A stretch of 64,000 bases of DNA from an uncultured Pseudomonadota bacterium. GTDB lineage: Bacteria > Pseudomonadota > Alphaproteobacteria > RF32 > CAG-239. The DNA is taken from contig CASFJK010000001.1 of NCBI GenBank assembly GCA_949295025.1, forward strand, positions 1 through 64,000, in the 5' to 3' direction. A program made the position numbers and the translations under genes. The notes under the pieces were generated by a model. That model had not been told where the DNA came from, made no database searches, and saw only the letters and a program-made list of their open reading frames with translations. This document shows, in pieces, positions 1 to 8,317 of the stretch; position 1 is the first letter of the stretch; the number at the start of each line of letters is the position of its first letter.

Positions 1-265
1 ATTAAAGGATTATGAAGCATAACCCAATAAGAAAACACTATTCGTCTAATGTTTTATTGATAAAAAAAGGAATAAACCTCTTTGCGAACTGTCAGAAAAT
101 CCTTGATTTTTAAGTATCTTTGACTAATATAACTACATAATATTTGGAGTAGAGATACTTCGCAATCTAGGCACTAGAAAGGCACCGAAAATTCTATCAG
201 CTTGCGGACACTAATAAAAACAATGCAAATCAATATTTTATCAAGGTATTGCGACATTGGTTTAT
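1..265. other. Non-coding flank, probably end of an integrated element
   Basis: No convincing reading frame on either strand. The stretch is AT-rich and ends where the 3' half of a tRNA-Arg begins. If that tRNA fragment is an attachment site, these bases are the right end of an integrated element whose integrase and cargo lie left of the window. I looked for a tRNA D-arm and 5' acceptor strand here and for a group I intron core, and found neither in convincing form. Confidence 0.4.
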
Positions 266-315
266 ATAGTTTCCTAAACTGTGGGCAGGAGGTTCGAGTC
301 CTCTCGGGGACGCCA
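266..315 (+). other. 3' half of tRNA-Arg(CCU), probable attachment site
   Basis: A clean anticodon arm (266-270 with 278-282, loop TTCCTAA, anticodon CCT at 273-275) is followed by a 5-nt variable loop, a T-arm (288-292/300-304 with loop TTCGAGT), a 7-nt acceptor 3' strand (305-311), discriminator G and encoded CCA (313-315). The matching 5' acceptor strand GTCCCCG and a D-arm are absent upstream, so this is not a working tRNA gene. A duplicated tRNA 3' end reaching to the anticodon arm is the usual product of tyrosine-recombinase integration. A tmRNA 3' end is unlikely because U70 and A73 are missing. Confidence 0.6.
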
Positions 316-327
316 AATTTTCAATTT

Positions 328-343
328 GTCCTCCGGAGAGGAC
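328..343 (+). terminator. Short perfect hairpin after the tRNA fragment
   Basis: GTCCTC, loop CGGA, GAGGAC. There is no T-tract after it, so it is at best a weak or factor-assisted terminator or a processing signal. Confidence 0.3.
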
Positions 344-432
344 TATCCCTTAAGTATCTAACTTTATCTCCCTTTTAATCTTTATTTAAATTATCTTTCC
401 TAAAATATTTTCAAACTATTATCGAGGGAAAG

Positions 433-1320
433 ATGAAAAAAAATATCATTATCGGAATTGGGGAAATTTTGTGGGATATGCTGCCTTCAGGCAAACGTGC
501 CGGCGGTGCACCCGTTAATTTTGTTTATCATGCTATACAGGCCTGTGCCGATGGTTATGCCATTTCCATGATTGGAAATGACAATAATGGCGCAGAAATT
601 GTCCATGAACTTCAAAAAAACAAAATAAAATATATTATCGGAGAATCTCAACTACCAACAAGCACTGTTGAAGTTGAACTTGAAAACGGAATTCCTACCT
701 ATAAAATTATAGAAAATGTAGCTTGGGATGATATTGAAGTAACTCAAGATGCCCTTGATTTGGTCAAAAAGTGTGATGTTATTTGCTTTGGTACGCTGGC
801 GCTACGTTCTGAAAAATCTAAAGAAAGCATTTTAACTTTGATTGATGCTGCTCCAGATAATGCCCTTAAAGTTTTTGATATCAATCTGCGTCAAAATTAT
901 TTTTCCAAAGAGTTGATTGAAGCTTTGCTCAAAAAATCTAACGTCTTCAAAATCAATGATGTAGAACTTGCTATTTTAAGACAATTATTTTCACTTAAAG
1001 GAACAGATGAAGAGGTTTGTGATAAACTTTTGCAAGAATATAACCTCAAATATCTTATTTATACGGTTGGAGATAAATATAGTGTTATTTATTCTCCTCA
1101 TGATTGCACTTTGATTGAAACGCCGAAAGTTAATGTTGCGGACACGATCGGTGCCGGAGACGCTTTTGCTTCTGCCTTTTTGCAAGCGACTTTGAATGGA
1201 CAATCGCAACTTGAATCTCATAAATATGCTGTTGCTGTTGCCGCTTTTGTCTGCACAAAATCCGGCGCTTGGCCTAAATATGACCGCAAAAAGATTGAGG
1301 AAATTGAAAATGGAATTTAA
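433..1320 (+). CDS. PfkB-family carbohydrate kinase, probably fructokinase
   Basis: 295 residues, the normal size for a ribokinase/PfkB-fold sugar kinase. The C-terminal signature DTIGAGDAF lies at about residues 237-245, with the catalytic Asp at 243. The N-terminal part has the substrate-binding GGAPVNF segment typical of fructokinases. Such enzymes phosphorylate a free sugar with ATP in the cytoplasm. Fructose is the likeliest substrate, but adenosine-type or other sugars are possible. The start has a GAGGG Shine-Dalgarno at 425-429. The downstream VOC gene starts inside the last codons (11-nt overlap), so the two are probably translated together. It is the first chromosomal gene after the proposed attachment site. 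Confidence 0.85.
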   Translation: MKKNIIIGIGEILWDMLPSGKRAGGAPVNFVYHAIQACADGYAISMIGNDNNGAEIVHELQKNKIKYIIGESQLPTSTVEVELENGIPTYKIIENVAWDDIEVTQDALDLVKKCDVICFGTLALRSEKSKESILTLIDAAPDNALKVFDINLRQNYFSKELIEALLKKSNVFKINDVELAILRQLFSLKGTDEEVCDKLLQEYNLKYLIYTVGDKYSVIYSPHDCTLIETPKVNVADTIGAGDAFASAFLQATLNGQSQLESHKYAVAVAAFVCTKSGAWPKYDRKKIEEIENGI

Positions 1321-1684
1321 GTTTAATCATTTTAACTTTAATGTTTCTGATTTAGAAAGAAGTCTCGACTTTTACGCCAAAACTCTTGACTTGCACGAGA
1401 CACACCGTCTGCAAGCTGAAGATGGCAGTTATACCATTGTTTATTTGGGAGACAAAAAATCTGACTTTGAATTGGAGCTGACTTATTTGCCCAACCATCC
1501 GCAAAAATACGATTTGGGAGAATGTGAATTTCATTTAGCTTTACAGACAGATGATTATGAAGCTGCTCTAAAAAAACATAAAGAAATGGGGTGTGTTTGC
1601 TTTATTAATGAAGCGATGGGAATTTATTTTATTGAAGATCCTGATGGTTATTGGATTGAGATTATTCCTGCTCACAAAAAATGA
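1310..1684 (+). CDS. VOC (glyoxalase I-like) metalloenzyme
   Basis: 124 residues in the vicinal-oxygen-chelate fold: two beta-alpha-beta-beta-beta modules. Candidate metal ligands sit in the expected places: His7 in the first strand, a Glu in FELELTY, a His in CEFHLAL, and a Glu in the final YWIEIIP. This is the ligand pattern of lactoylglutathione lyase, which detoxifies methylglyoxal made by sugar catabolism. That fits its coupling to a sugar kinase. The ATG at 1310 lies within the end of the kinase gene. A longer in-frame start at 1196 would run deep into the kinase and is rejected. The 3' end overlaps the convergent gene by 23 nt. Confidence 0.8.
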   Translation: MEFKFNHFNFNVSDLERSLDFYAKTLDLHETHRLQAEDGSYTIVYLGDKKSDFELELTYLPNHPQKYDLGECEFHLALQTDDYEAALKKHKEMGCVCFINEAMGIYFIEDPDGYWIEIIPAHKK

Positions 1685-2732
1685 TACCACTGTTTTGGCT
1701 TTGAGCTAAAAAGTCTGCAGAAAGTTCTGAAGTCGTCGTTGCCATGATTGCACATTGACTACGGCGGCTTTCAATTTTTAAAATTGCTAATAAAGCATCC
1801 GTATCATATTTTTCTTTCTTGTTAGGAAAAGGAAAATCTTCACAAATATTTTGTTCTAATGTTTCAAAATCTTCTATCATCAAAAAATCTGCCCCAAGCA
1901 TGGCAATTCTTATTTTTTCGATTATCGGATGATAAAAAACATCTCTTAACATTTGCGAATCGTAAGGAACATAACTTTTATTCTTCCGGCAAGGCTTATT
2001 AAGCAGCATTTTCTTGTTTTGCCAGCCTTCAAAACTTTGATAATCAGCAGCGGTAAGCATGGAAAGATAAGATATAACCTTACAATTTTGGCGATGCAGA
2101 TAGTTTTTGCTCTTTTGTAAATAGGTTTGTACCTCGGCAATTATCCCTGCCGCTTGCTTTATGCTTTTTTGATTTTGGCGCGCAAATTCTTTGCATTTGT
2201 AAGAATTGATTTTGTTAAAATCATAACAACGATTGCACCAATCCTGAAAATCGCGATTAATTTTATATTGTTTTTTTAAGGCTAAAAAAAGAGCATATTC
2301 TGAAACATCTGCATTGTTGTTTTCCGCAAACATGTGTAAGCGATAGATTGCTGCTAAATCGGCAAAGCGAGGAAAAGGGAAGAGATAATGCAAATCTGAT
2401 TTTTCTTGCAGAACTTGTCGCAATTGTTTCAAAGAATTTATCGGTGTTTGCGGTTTTATGCGTATTTGTGTTTCATAAGCTTTTTGAGGGGAAATAATTA
2501 ATAAACTGTCCTGACTATCATCTTCTGTTAACAAGCGTAGATGATAATATCCTACACCTAGTTTAGGCAAGGTAAAATCTTTGGTTGTTTCTATACTTCC
2601 TTTGATAATGCGTCCATATTCATCTTCAATTTCATAGGCAAGCATTTGCGGCATATTTTGTGCTTGCCACGATAAGATAAAAGCTTGTCCTTTTTGCTCA
2701 AAAACTGAAACTGTTGAAACGTAATTTAACAT
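1662..2732 (-). CDS. Uncharacterised protein, possible remote MalQ-like fold
   Basis: 356 residues from the ATG at 2732. An in-frame ATG lies three codons upstream, but the AAGGG Shine-Dalgarno touches that one and is well spaced for 2732. No family is recognised with confidence. The first 80 residues look like a beta-sandwich (ending GYYHLRL), resembling the N-terminal modules of amylomaltase-type enzymes. The middle is helical and rich in Lys, Gln and Tyr. A segment near residue 280 (MLGADFLMIEDFE) faintly recalls the acidic part of GH77 glucanotransferases. The family's catalytic residues cannot be placed, so it may be a degenerate relative or unrelated. It is transcribed alone, converging on the VOC gene. 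Confidence 0.6.
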   Translation of the reverse strand: MLNYVSTVSVFEQKGQAFILSWQAQNMPQMLAYEIEDEYGRIIKGSIETTKDFTLPKLGVGYYHLRLLTEDDSQDSLLIISPQKAYETQIRIKPQTPINSLKQLRQVLQEKSDLHYLFPFPRFADLAAIYRLHMFAENNNADVSEYALFLALKKQYKINRDFQDWCNRCYDFNKINSYKCKEFARQNQKSIKQAAGIIAEVQTYLQKSKNYLHRQNCKVISYLSMLTAADYQSFEGWQNKKMLLNKPCRKNKSYVPYDSQMLRDVFYHPIIEKIRIAMLGADFLMIEDFETLEQNICEDFPFPNKKEKYDTDALLAILKIESRRSQCAIMATTTSELSADFLAQSQNSGIIFCEQE

Positions 2733-2800
2733 TAAAATCATCCCTTTTGCTGAGATAAGATATATGAATAATATTTTTTAGTAAAGTTGTAATTATTTTC

Positions 2801-2829
2801 TTGCTTTTCAAAATCAAATATGCTTAATT
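2801..2829 (+). promoter_or_regulatory. Probable promoter of tRNA-Ser
   Basis: TTGCTT at 2801-2806, 17-nt spacer, TTAATT at 2824-2829, about 12 nt before the mature tRNA. The -10 box is weak. Confidence 0.4.
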
Positions 2830-2841
2830 GTCGTTGTCGCT

Positions 2842-2932
2842 GGATAGATGGCCGAGTGGTCGAAGGCGCACGATTGGAAATCGTGTGTACGTCTAAAGCG
2901 TACCGTGAGTTCGAATCTCACTCTATCCGCCA
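2842..2932 (+). tRNA. tRNA-Ser(GGA)
   Basis: 91 nt with a perfect 7-bp acceptor stem (GGATAGA/TCTATCC), discriminator G, encoded CCA, anticodon loop TTGGAAA (anticodon GGA) and the long variable arm of class II tRNAs (GTACG...CGTAC). It reads UCC and UCU codons. Confidence 0.97.
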
Positions 2933-2946
2933 TTTCCTTTATAAAG

Positions 2947-2972
2947 AACACCCTACATGAGGGTGTTTTTTT
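2947..2972 (+). terminator. Intrinsic terminator of tRNA-Ser
   Basis: Stem AACACCCT/AGGGTGTT, loop ACATG, followed by a run of T. Confidence 0.85.
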
Positions 2973-3078
2973 GTGCCTAACTCAAATTCTGTATTTACAT
3001 TTCCAGTCAAAGTTCTATCTTTTTATCAGCTTTTCTATTTTTTTTAAATTATTGTTTCACTTTTAAATTTTACAGATT

Positions 3079-3243
3079 ATGAAAAAGAGTACAATTATCG
3101 GAATGACTGTTGGTGGTTTGTTAGTAGTTGGTGGCAGTGTTTTAGCTTACCTGAAGCGTGAAGCTATCAAGGAACTTGCCGGACAGGTTGCTGAAGAAGC
3201 CAAAAAGCTTTTGAATAAGAACAAACCCGCGACTGAAGAATAA
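3079..3243 (+). CDS. 54-residue single-pass membrane protein
   Basis: Short frame with a Gly/Val/Leu-rich hydrophobic stretch at about residues 6-25, preceded by MKKS, followed by an amphipathic, charged tail (LKREAIKELAGQVAEEAKKL). The layout suggests a membrane anchor or small N-in protein with a cytoplasmic helix. It resembles no named family I can place. A good intrinsic terminator 21 nt after the stop supports a real transcript. The Shine-Dalgarno is weak. It sits between tRNA-Ser and the convergent sugar transporter. Confidence 0.6.
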   Translation: MKKSTIIGMTVGGLLVVGGSVLAYLKREAIKELAGQVAEEAKKLLNKNKPATEE

Positions 3244-3263
3244 TCAGTTGTAGCTCTTTAGTT

Positions 3264-3306
3264 AAAAACCCCGAAAACTTTTTACGGTTTTGCGGGGTTT
3301 TTCTTT
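3264..3306. terminator. Bidirectional intrinsic terminator
   Basis: GC-rich hairpin CCCCG...CGGGG with A-run on the left and T-run on the right. It can end both the small membrane-protein transcript (+) and the sugar-transporter transcript (-). Confidence 0.8.
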
Positions 3307-3321
3307 TATCCTTTTTGTTTA

Positions 3322-4728
3322 CTATTTTTTACTAAAATCACGGGCAGGAACATGTTCGCGCCAGTTCTTTTCTATCTTCTCCAAAGAAATGCCTTTGGTT
3401 TCCGGTACCAGATAGTAAGTAAACAGCAAGCTCAATGCTGCAATACCGGCATAAATCCAGAAAGTATAAGCTTCACCAATATGATGTATCAACGGCAAGA
3501 AGCTCAATACTACAATGAAGTTAAAACCAAAGTTGGCAACGGTGCAGACACTCATGGCAAATCCACGGATTTGTAAAGGCAAAACCTCAGATACCATAAT
3601 CCAGCCAATCGGACCTAAGCTCATGGCAAAACACATGATGTATAAAATCACACTACCAACGGCCACCCATTTCAAATTGTCACCCAAAGCGGCGGCAAAG
3701 TGGAATGATGAGCCAAGAGCAATCAAGGCAATTAAAATTCCCCACAGGCCAATATACAACAATGGTTTTCTGCCCCATTTATCGGTAAAGAAAATGGCAA
3801 CAAAGGTCATAAGGAAGTTGACGGCACCAACACCAATCGTTGCATAAATTGCGCTGATGTTATCGGCAAAGCCTGCCATTTTGAAAATGGTTGTGGTGTA
3901 AAAGATGATGGTATTTATACCGGTGCAGATTTGCATAAACATCATACCGACACCAACAAAAACTGGCATTAACATCCATTTTTGGAAAACGCGTTTTTTA
4001 CCAGATTTTTCTGCTGTTTGCAAAGTGGCTTTAATTTCTTTGACATGAGCCTCGACATCATCGTCAGGATTAATTTTTTTGAAAATTTCTTTGGCTTCTT
4101 TATCTCTTTGTTTGCTAATCAACCAGCGCGGCGTATCGCCTAAAAAGCTGATACCAATTAACAAAATAATTGCCGGAATCAAACCTGCTCCAACCATCCA
4201 ACGCCAGTTATATTCAGTGTTGGCAAAAATACGATTGATGAGATAGGAGAACAAAATACCGCCGGTAATGGCCAATTGGTATAAAGAAACCAACATTCCT
4301 CTGATTTTTTGCGGAGCAATTTCTGATAAATACATCGGAACAACAAAGTTAACCATACCAACGGCCAAGCCGATAAGACCTCTTGATAAAATTAAGGCCA
4401 TCGGTGTATGGGCATAACCACACAGAATGGAACCGATGGCAAAGATAATACCCGTGGCAACGATAATCTTCTTACGTCCGTAAATATCGGATAAAGAACC
4501 ATTCATAGCGGCACCAATCACGGCGCCAACAATGGCAGAGCTAACTATCCAGCCCTGCTCCCATGCGCTCATGCTCCATGTTTCATTAATATAAAGCAAA
4601 GCTCCGGAAATAACACCGGTATCAAAACCTGAAAGCAAACCGCCTAATGACGCTACAACGGCAATCACATAAAGCCAAAAATGTTTGATTTTTATCACCT
4701 TGGTGGTGCTGTAAGTTGCCGCTGCCAT
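3322..4728 (-). CDS. Sugar porter-family MFS transporter
   Basis: 468 residues with twelve predicted membrane helices. It carries the sugar porter signatures: GFDTGVISGAL in helix 1, a D..GRKK loop after helix 2, the R..RG-type segment around PMYLSEIAPQKIRG, a second GRK loop (DKWGRKPLL), and PETKG near the C-terminus. These are features of the XylE/GalP/AraE proton-sugar symporters in the inner membrane. Substrate cannot be read from sequence; xylose, galactose, arabinose and glucose are all possible. It is the first gene of its transcription unit, 34 nt downstream of a DUF1349 gene on the same strand. Confidence 0.9.
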   Translation of the reverse strand: MAAATYSTTKVIKIKHFWLYVIAVVASLGGLLSGFDTGVISGALLYINETWSMSAWEQGWIVSSAIVGAVIGAAMNGSLSDIYGRKKIIVATGIIFAIGSILCGYAHTPMALILSRGLIGLAVGMVNFVVPMYLSEIAPQKIRGMLVSLYQLAITGGILFSYLINRIFANTEYNWRWMVGAGLIPAIILLIGISFLGDTPRWLISKQRDKEAKEIFKKINPDDDVEAHVKEIKATLQTAEKSGKKRVFQKWMLMPVFVGVGMMFMQICTGINTIIFYTTTIFKMAGFADNISAIYATIGVGAVNFLMTFVAIFFTDKWGRKPLLYIGLWGILIALIALGSSFHFAAALGDNLKWVAVGSVILYIMCFAMSLGPIGWIMVSEVLPLQIRGFAMSVCTVANFGFNFIVVLSFLPLIHHIGEAYTFWIYAGIAALSLLFTYYLVPETKGISLEKIEKNWREHVPARDFSKK

Positions 4729-4762
4729 AACTTTTCTCCTTCTAGGGTTGTTTCTTATTATC

Positions 4763-5332
4763 TTATGCTTCTAAATCCAAAATTTCAAGGCATGCTTCAA
4801 AATTTGATTGCTGTGGTGAAGCCAGATAAGCTCCGACTTTAATTTTGCCTAAATCGCTCGGCATAAAAAATAGTCGGTGCTGGAAATATTTTACACCATC
4901 TAATGAATAGTAAGCAATATAATCATCTTGATTGCGGACCAGTTTATACCAGATTTCGGTTATGGGATAAGGCAAATCTATCACAGCCCAATCAGAACTA
5001 CCATTTATGGTTAAACTACTACCTAACTTTGCTTGCTCTTTGTTTTCGGACATAAGGCTGAATTTAAACCAATTTTTTTCATCTAGCCGCAACATAATGC
5101 CGCTTTGGCAAAAAGCATCTGACGGCTCTGACAAATGCCATTTGGTAATGAGCCTGAAATCGCCTTTACTTTCACAAAAGAAAAAATGTCCGTCATCTTT
5201 TTGAAAATGGTGTCCTTTGCTCTGCCAAAAATCAGTTTTGCTTTTGCTTAAAACAGACATCCCTTTTTCATTGAAGCGGACATTTTCCGGTTCATTTTGC
5301 CATTCAAAATCTTTAAGCGCATCCAGAAGCAT
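4763..5332 (-). CDS. DUF1349 family protein (concanavalin-like fold)
   Basis: 189 residues matching the DUF1349 pattern: an N-terminal WQNEPE..., a central SGIMLRLDEKNWFKF strand pair, and a late ...VGAYLASPQQSNFEA segment. The family adopts a lectin/concanavalin-like jelly roll; its function is unproven although some members are labelled regulators of enolase. Its ATG shares one base with the stop of the upstream cbpA-like gene (TAATG), so translation is coupled. It probably precedes the sugar transporter in one operon. Confidence 0.8.
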   Translation of the reverse strand: MLLDALKDFEWQNEPENVRFNEKGMSVLSKSKTDFWQSKGHHFQKDDGHFFFCESKGDFRLITKWHLSEPSDAFCQSGIMLRLDEKNWFKFSLMSENKEQAKLGSSLTINGSSDWAVIDLPYPITEIWYKLVRNQDDYIAYYSLDGVKYFQHRLFFMPSDLGKIKVGAYLASPQQSNFEACLEILDLEA

Positions 5333-6270
5333 TAAAAACTCCGAATCGTTTCATCATTCATTGATGCCAAAACTTTTTCCAAAGCATCATTTTTTATTTT
5401 TGGTGTTACGACCTTCAAGGTGATAATTTCATCACCGACACCACTTTGGTTTTTAATACCTTTGCCCTTTAAGCGTAATTTTTCTCCACTGGTAGAGTAT
5501 GGCGGAATGTTTACATTAACCTTACCGCTTATTGTCGGAACGGTAATTTTTCCTCCAAGTACGGCTTCTTTGAAGCTGATTGGCAACTCCAGATGAACAT
5601 CTAAGCCTTGAGCTTCAAAATATGGGTGTTTATCAACATTGAGTGTGATTAGAACATCACCATTTTCACCACCATTTAAACTCGGTTGTCCCAAACCGCG
5701 TAGACGTAACGTCTGACCATCAGTCGTGCCGGCCGGAATTTTAACATTGATGGCTTTGCCGCCAATGTTTACTTTTTTCTCAGCGCCTTGTGCTGCGCTC
5801 AAAAAATCTACGCGCATGGAGTATGAAACATCTTCTCCCTTACGCGGACGGCTGGTCCTTGAGCTAAACCCTGAAAAACCGCGACCTTGTCCTCCTGAAA
5901 ATTGCGAGAAGATATCATCACCAAAAATGGAAGAGAAATCAAACCCTTGAGCGCCGTCTCCAAACGGATTGCCACCGGTAGAATAGTTGTAATATGTTCC
6001 TCCACCGGCATTTCCACCGCCAAAACCAGCACCGAAACCTGTGGGCTTGCCTTCATCATCTATTTCGTTATTATCATACTTCTGACGTTTTTCTTTATTA
6101 CCCAGAATATCATATGCGCAGGAAATTTCTTTGAATTTGTCTGCTGCTTCTTTACTGTCTTTATTAACATCAGGATGGTACTTACGTGCCAATTTTCGAT
6201 AAGCAGATTTAATTTCTGCTTCGGTTGCATCTTTGCTTACGCCTAAAATATGATATAAATTCTTGCTCAT
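5332..6270 (-). CDS. cbpA: CbpA-type DnaJ-class co-chaperone
   Basis: 312 residues. J domain at residues 1-70 with the HPD motif at 32-34, which stimulates DnaK ATPase. Then a Gly/Phe-rich linker (about 75-130) and the two beta-barrel client-binding modules of DnaJ C-terminal domains. The cysteine zinc finger of true DnaJ is absent, so it belongs to the class II/CbpA group. A separate zinc-finger dnaJ lies at 34882-36036. Upstream is a promoter-like element similar to those before dnaK and dnaJ. Confidence 0.88.
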   Translation of the reverse strand: MSKNLYHILGVSKDATEAEIKSAYRKLARKYHPDVNKDSKEAADKFKEISCAYDILGNKEKRQKYDNNEIDDEGKPTGFGAGFGGGNAGGGTYYNYSTGGNPFGDGAQGFDFSSIFGDDIFSQFSGGQGRGFSGFSSRTSRPRKGEDVSYSMRVDFLSAAQGAEKKVNIGGKAINVKIPAGTTDGQTLRLRGLGQPSLNGGENGDVLITLNVDKHPYFEAQGLDVHLELPISFKEAVLGGKITVPTISGKVNVNIPPYSTSGEKLRLKGKGIKNQSGVGDEIITLKVVTPKIKNDALEKVLASMNDETIRSF

Positions 6271-6308
6271 GTGTTTATGCCATAAATTAACTGTTCTTTT
6301 TCTATTTT

Positions 6309-6336
6309 ATATAGGAAACGACCTATATTTTTGCAA
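6309..6336 (-). promoter_or_regulatory. Promoter of the cbpA-like gene
   Basis: On the minus strand, TTGCAA (6331-6336), 16-nt spacer, CTATAT (6309-6314). The string TTTCCTATATA around the -10 box is identical to that upstream of dnaK. Confidence 0.55.
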
Positions 6337-6346
6337 GAGAGTTTCT

Positions 6347-6655
6347 CTAGCGGCACATAAATTTTGCACGACGGGCGTTGTTATGATAAAGTGTGATATT
6401 ATCCAGATAAGCTCTTGTGCTATCATGATCTTTGCAATAAAGAGCTGCCAAAACAGCTAAATCATCTACTCTGATATTGCGATATTCATAAATAACAAAA
6501 TCTTTGCCTTGATCTGCAATTGTAACATTTTTTGCATAATCAGCATAATCGACATCTTCTAATACCGTTTTTTCGGATTGAGGAAAAAAATCTGGCATAT
6601 ATGAACAGGAACAAAGCGACAATGCCGCTATGCTCAATAAAAACTTTTTTATCAT
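6347..6655 (-). CDS. Small lipoprotein
   Basis: 102 residues. N-terminal MIKK, hydrophobic core, and a lipobox LCSC with the modified Cys at about residue 17, so it should be exported and lipid-anchored. The mature part is short, with two cysteines (YCKDHD and the terminal MCR). No family is recognised. Its ATG overlaps the stop of the 55-residue gene before it (ATGA), so the two are co-translated. Confidence 0.7.
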   Translation of the reverse strand: MIKKFLLSIAALSLCSCSYMPDFFPQSEKTVLEDVDYADYAKNVTIADQGKDFVIYEYRNIRVDDLAVLAALYCKDHDSTRAYLDNITLYHNNARRAKFMCR

Positions 6656-6819
6656 GCGTTTATCTCTTTTTGTTTGTTTTTTACCGCAAGAAGTTCATTC
6701 TTTTTGTCTTCATCAAGTTCTAAAGGAGGTATTCCTTCAGCTTGTTGACCATCTTTCATCATGATAACACGATATCGCATTTCTTTGATGTGTTGCAAAC
6801 TCTCTTCAGCATTAAACAT
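6652..6819 (-). CDS. 55-residue hypothetical protein
   Basis: Short frame beginning MFNAEESLQHIKEMRY, well charged, no membrane segment, ending in Lys-rich KNKQKEINA. It is supported by a GAGGG Shine-Dalgarno 9 nt before the ATG and by a 4-nt ATGA overlap with the downstream lipoprotein gene. Function unknown. Confidence 0.65.
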   Translation of the reverse strand: MFNAEESLQHIKEMRYRVIMMKDGQQAEGIPPLELDEDKKNELLAVKNKQKEINA

Positions 6820-6862
6820 TTGCTTGCCCTCAAAAATTTTTGATATTTTAAATTTAGATAAT

Positions 6863-7168
6863 TTACTTTAATATATCGTAAATTTCTTTACCTGCATCTT
6901 CCAGAATTTTTAAAATTCTTTTATTATCGCTGTTTTTGGTTTTGGAGTTTTGCAACTTGTTTAACATACTTTGCAATTTTTCATTAAAACGTGCATCTTG
7001 GCGCAATTTTTCAACATTGCGAAATTCTTCTTCATCATTAATTTTATAGTTTGCAACAGCTTTAATCGTTGCCAAATATTGAGCATTCTTAGTTGAGGAA
7101 TATTGAGCTTCGGCAGAAAATGTCAAAAATGCTACTGATAAAAAAGCTATAATCGAAACAAAACGCAT
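6863..7168 (-). CDS. Small exported helical protein
   Basis: 101 residues with a Sec signal peptide (hydrophobic residues 4-17, likely cleavage after AEA at about residue 21). The mature part is predicted helical and Lys/Asn/Asp-rich, with no cysteine. Probably periplasmic. No family recognised. It is transcribed in the same direction as the two small genes after it, which lie 43 nt downstream. Confidence 0.65.
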   Translation of the reverse strand: MRFVSIIAFLSVAFLTFSAEAQYSSTKNAQYLATIKAVANYKINDEEEFRNVEKLRQDARFNEKLQSMLNKLQNSKTKNSDNKRILKILEDAGKEIYDILK

Positions 7169-7262
7169 TTTTCCTCCGTAAAAAAAAGATTGTATTAACT
7201 TATTATATGTAATATTACTATGTTATTAACTTTTGACTATGTATTTTTTAGAGTTATCAAAC

Positions 7263-8246
7263 ATGAAAAAAACTATTTGGGCTTTATACGACTCTCGTAT
7301 CGGTAGTGTAAACACCATTAAAGGCGTGTTGCAAAATATGCCTGCAGAAGACTACCAAGTTATTGAAAAACAAATTGAATATACTTGTTGGGCCAAGCTG
7401 CCAAACTGGATTAAAGGAGCTTCGCTTATTGGTTTGACAGATGAATCTAAAAAGAATTTAACAGAACCTTTTCCAGATTTGGTTATTGCGGCATCTAGAC
7501 GCACATCTTCCGTTGCTCGTTGGATAAAAAAGAAATCTAACGGGAAGACTAAAATTGTGCAAATTTTACATCCCGGTGCCGGATCTCATTTGCAAGATTT
7601 TGATCTTATTTTCGTTCCCGAGCATGATAAATCCAAAGCAACATCTTCTAATATGGTTTACACAATCGGTTCCCCAACCAGAACCAGCATTAAAACTATG
7701 AAAGAAGCTAAAGCCAAATGGGAAAAAGTGTTTGAACACTTACCTCATCCCTGGACAGTAGTTATTGTCGGCGGTGCCGTTAAAGGTAAGCCTCTTTCTA
7801 TGGCTAATGCGGAAGGTTTTGCCAATGAGGTATTGAAACTTAAAAATGAAATCGGTGGTTCTATTTTGATTACCGACTCTCGCCGTACCGGAGAACAAGC
7901 TCGAGAAAGAATCATGTCCATTCTCAAAGATGTGCCGGCTTATACTTATCTATGGGGTGAAGAAAAAGAAAACCCCTATATGGGATATTTGGCTTGCGCC
8001 GATAACATTATCGTCTCCGGAGATTCTGTTTCCATGACTTGTGATGCATGCGGAACTGGTAAGCCTGTCTACGTCTATACCGGTTTTGAATGGCTAACAC
8101 CAAAACAAATGCGTTTTGTACAATCTCTTTATGACAACGATTATGCCGTTCCGTGCATTTCTCCTAAAAAATTGGAATTCAAAGGTGGAAAATGCCTCAA
8201 TGTTGCAGAAGAAGTTGCAAACAAAATCCAAGACTTATTCAAATAA
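7263..8246 (+). CDS. ELM1/DUF1022 family protein
   Basis: 327 residues from the ATG at 7263; a slightly longer in-frame start at 7233 is possible but carries no better Shine-Dalgarno. It matches the ELM1 family (DUF1022), which has a GT-B glycosyltransferase-like fold: an N-terminal DSRIGSVNTIKG segment, PDLVIAASRRTSSVARW, LHPG, a VVIVGGAVKG strand turn, ITDSRRTGE, and the late SGDSVSMTCDACGTGKPVYVY. In plants the family affects mitochondrial fission; in alphaproteobacteria its role is not settled. Its presence supports an alphaproteobacterial host. Confidence 0.85.
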   Translation: MKKTIWALYDSRIGSVNTIKGVLQNMPAEDYQVIEKQIEYTCWAKLPNWIKGASLIGLTDESKKNLTEPFPDLVIAASRRTSSVARWIKKKSNGKTKIVQILHPGAGSHLQDFDLIFVPEHDKSKATSSNMVYTIGSPTRTSIKTMKEAKAKWEKVFEHLPHPWTVVIVGGAVKGKPLSMANAEGFANEVLKLKNEIGGSILITDSRRTGEQARERIMSILKDVPAYTYLWGEEKENPYMGYLACADNIIVSGDSVSMTCDACGTGKPVYVYTGFEWLTPKQMRFVQSLYDNDYAVPCISPKKLEFKGGKCLNVAEEVANKIQDLFK

Positions 8247-8317
8247 TTTGACAAAAAATTAAACTTTCTCTATTCTCTAAAGTGTTAACTTATTATGATG
8301 TTTAATTTTTAGAGAAT

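Noticed and set aside
1..315. tmRNA 3' end or intron-containing tRNA-Arg
   Set aside because: The acceptor lacks U70 and A73 needed for alanine-charged tmRNA, and no tag sequence is visible. The anticodon stem is contiguous, so an anticodon-loop group I intron cannot explain the missing 5' half, and no convincing intron core was seen.
1196..1309. Longer N-terminus for the VOC protein
   Set aside because: It lies wholly inside the kinase gene in another frame and adds no family-like sequence; the ATG at 1310 gives the conserved first strand.
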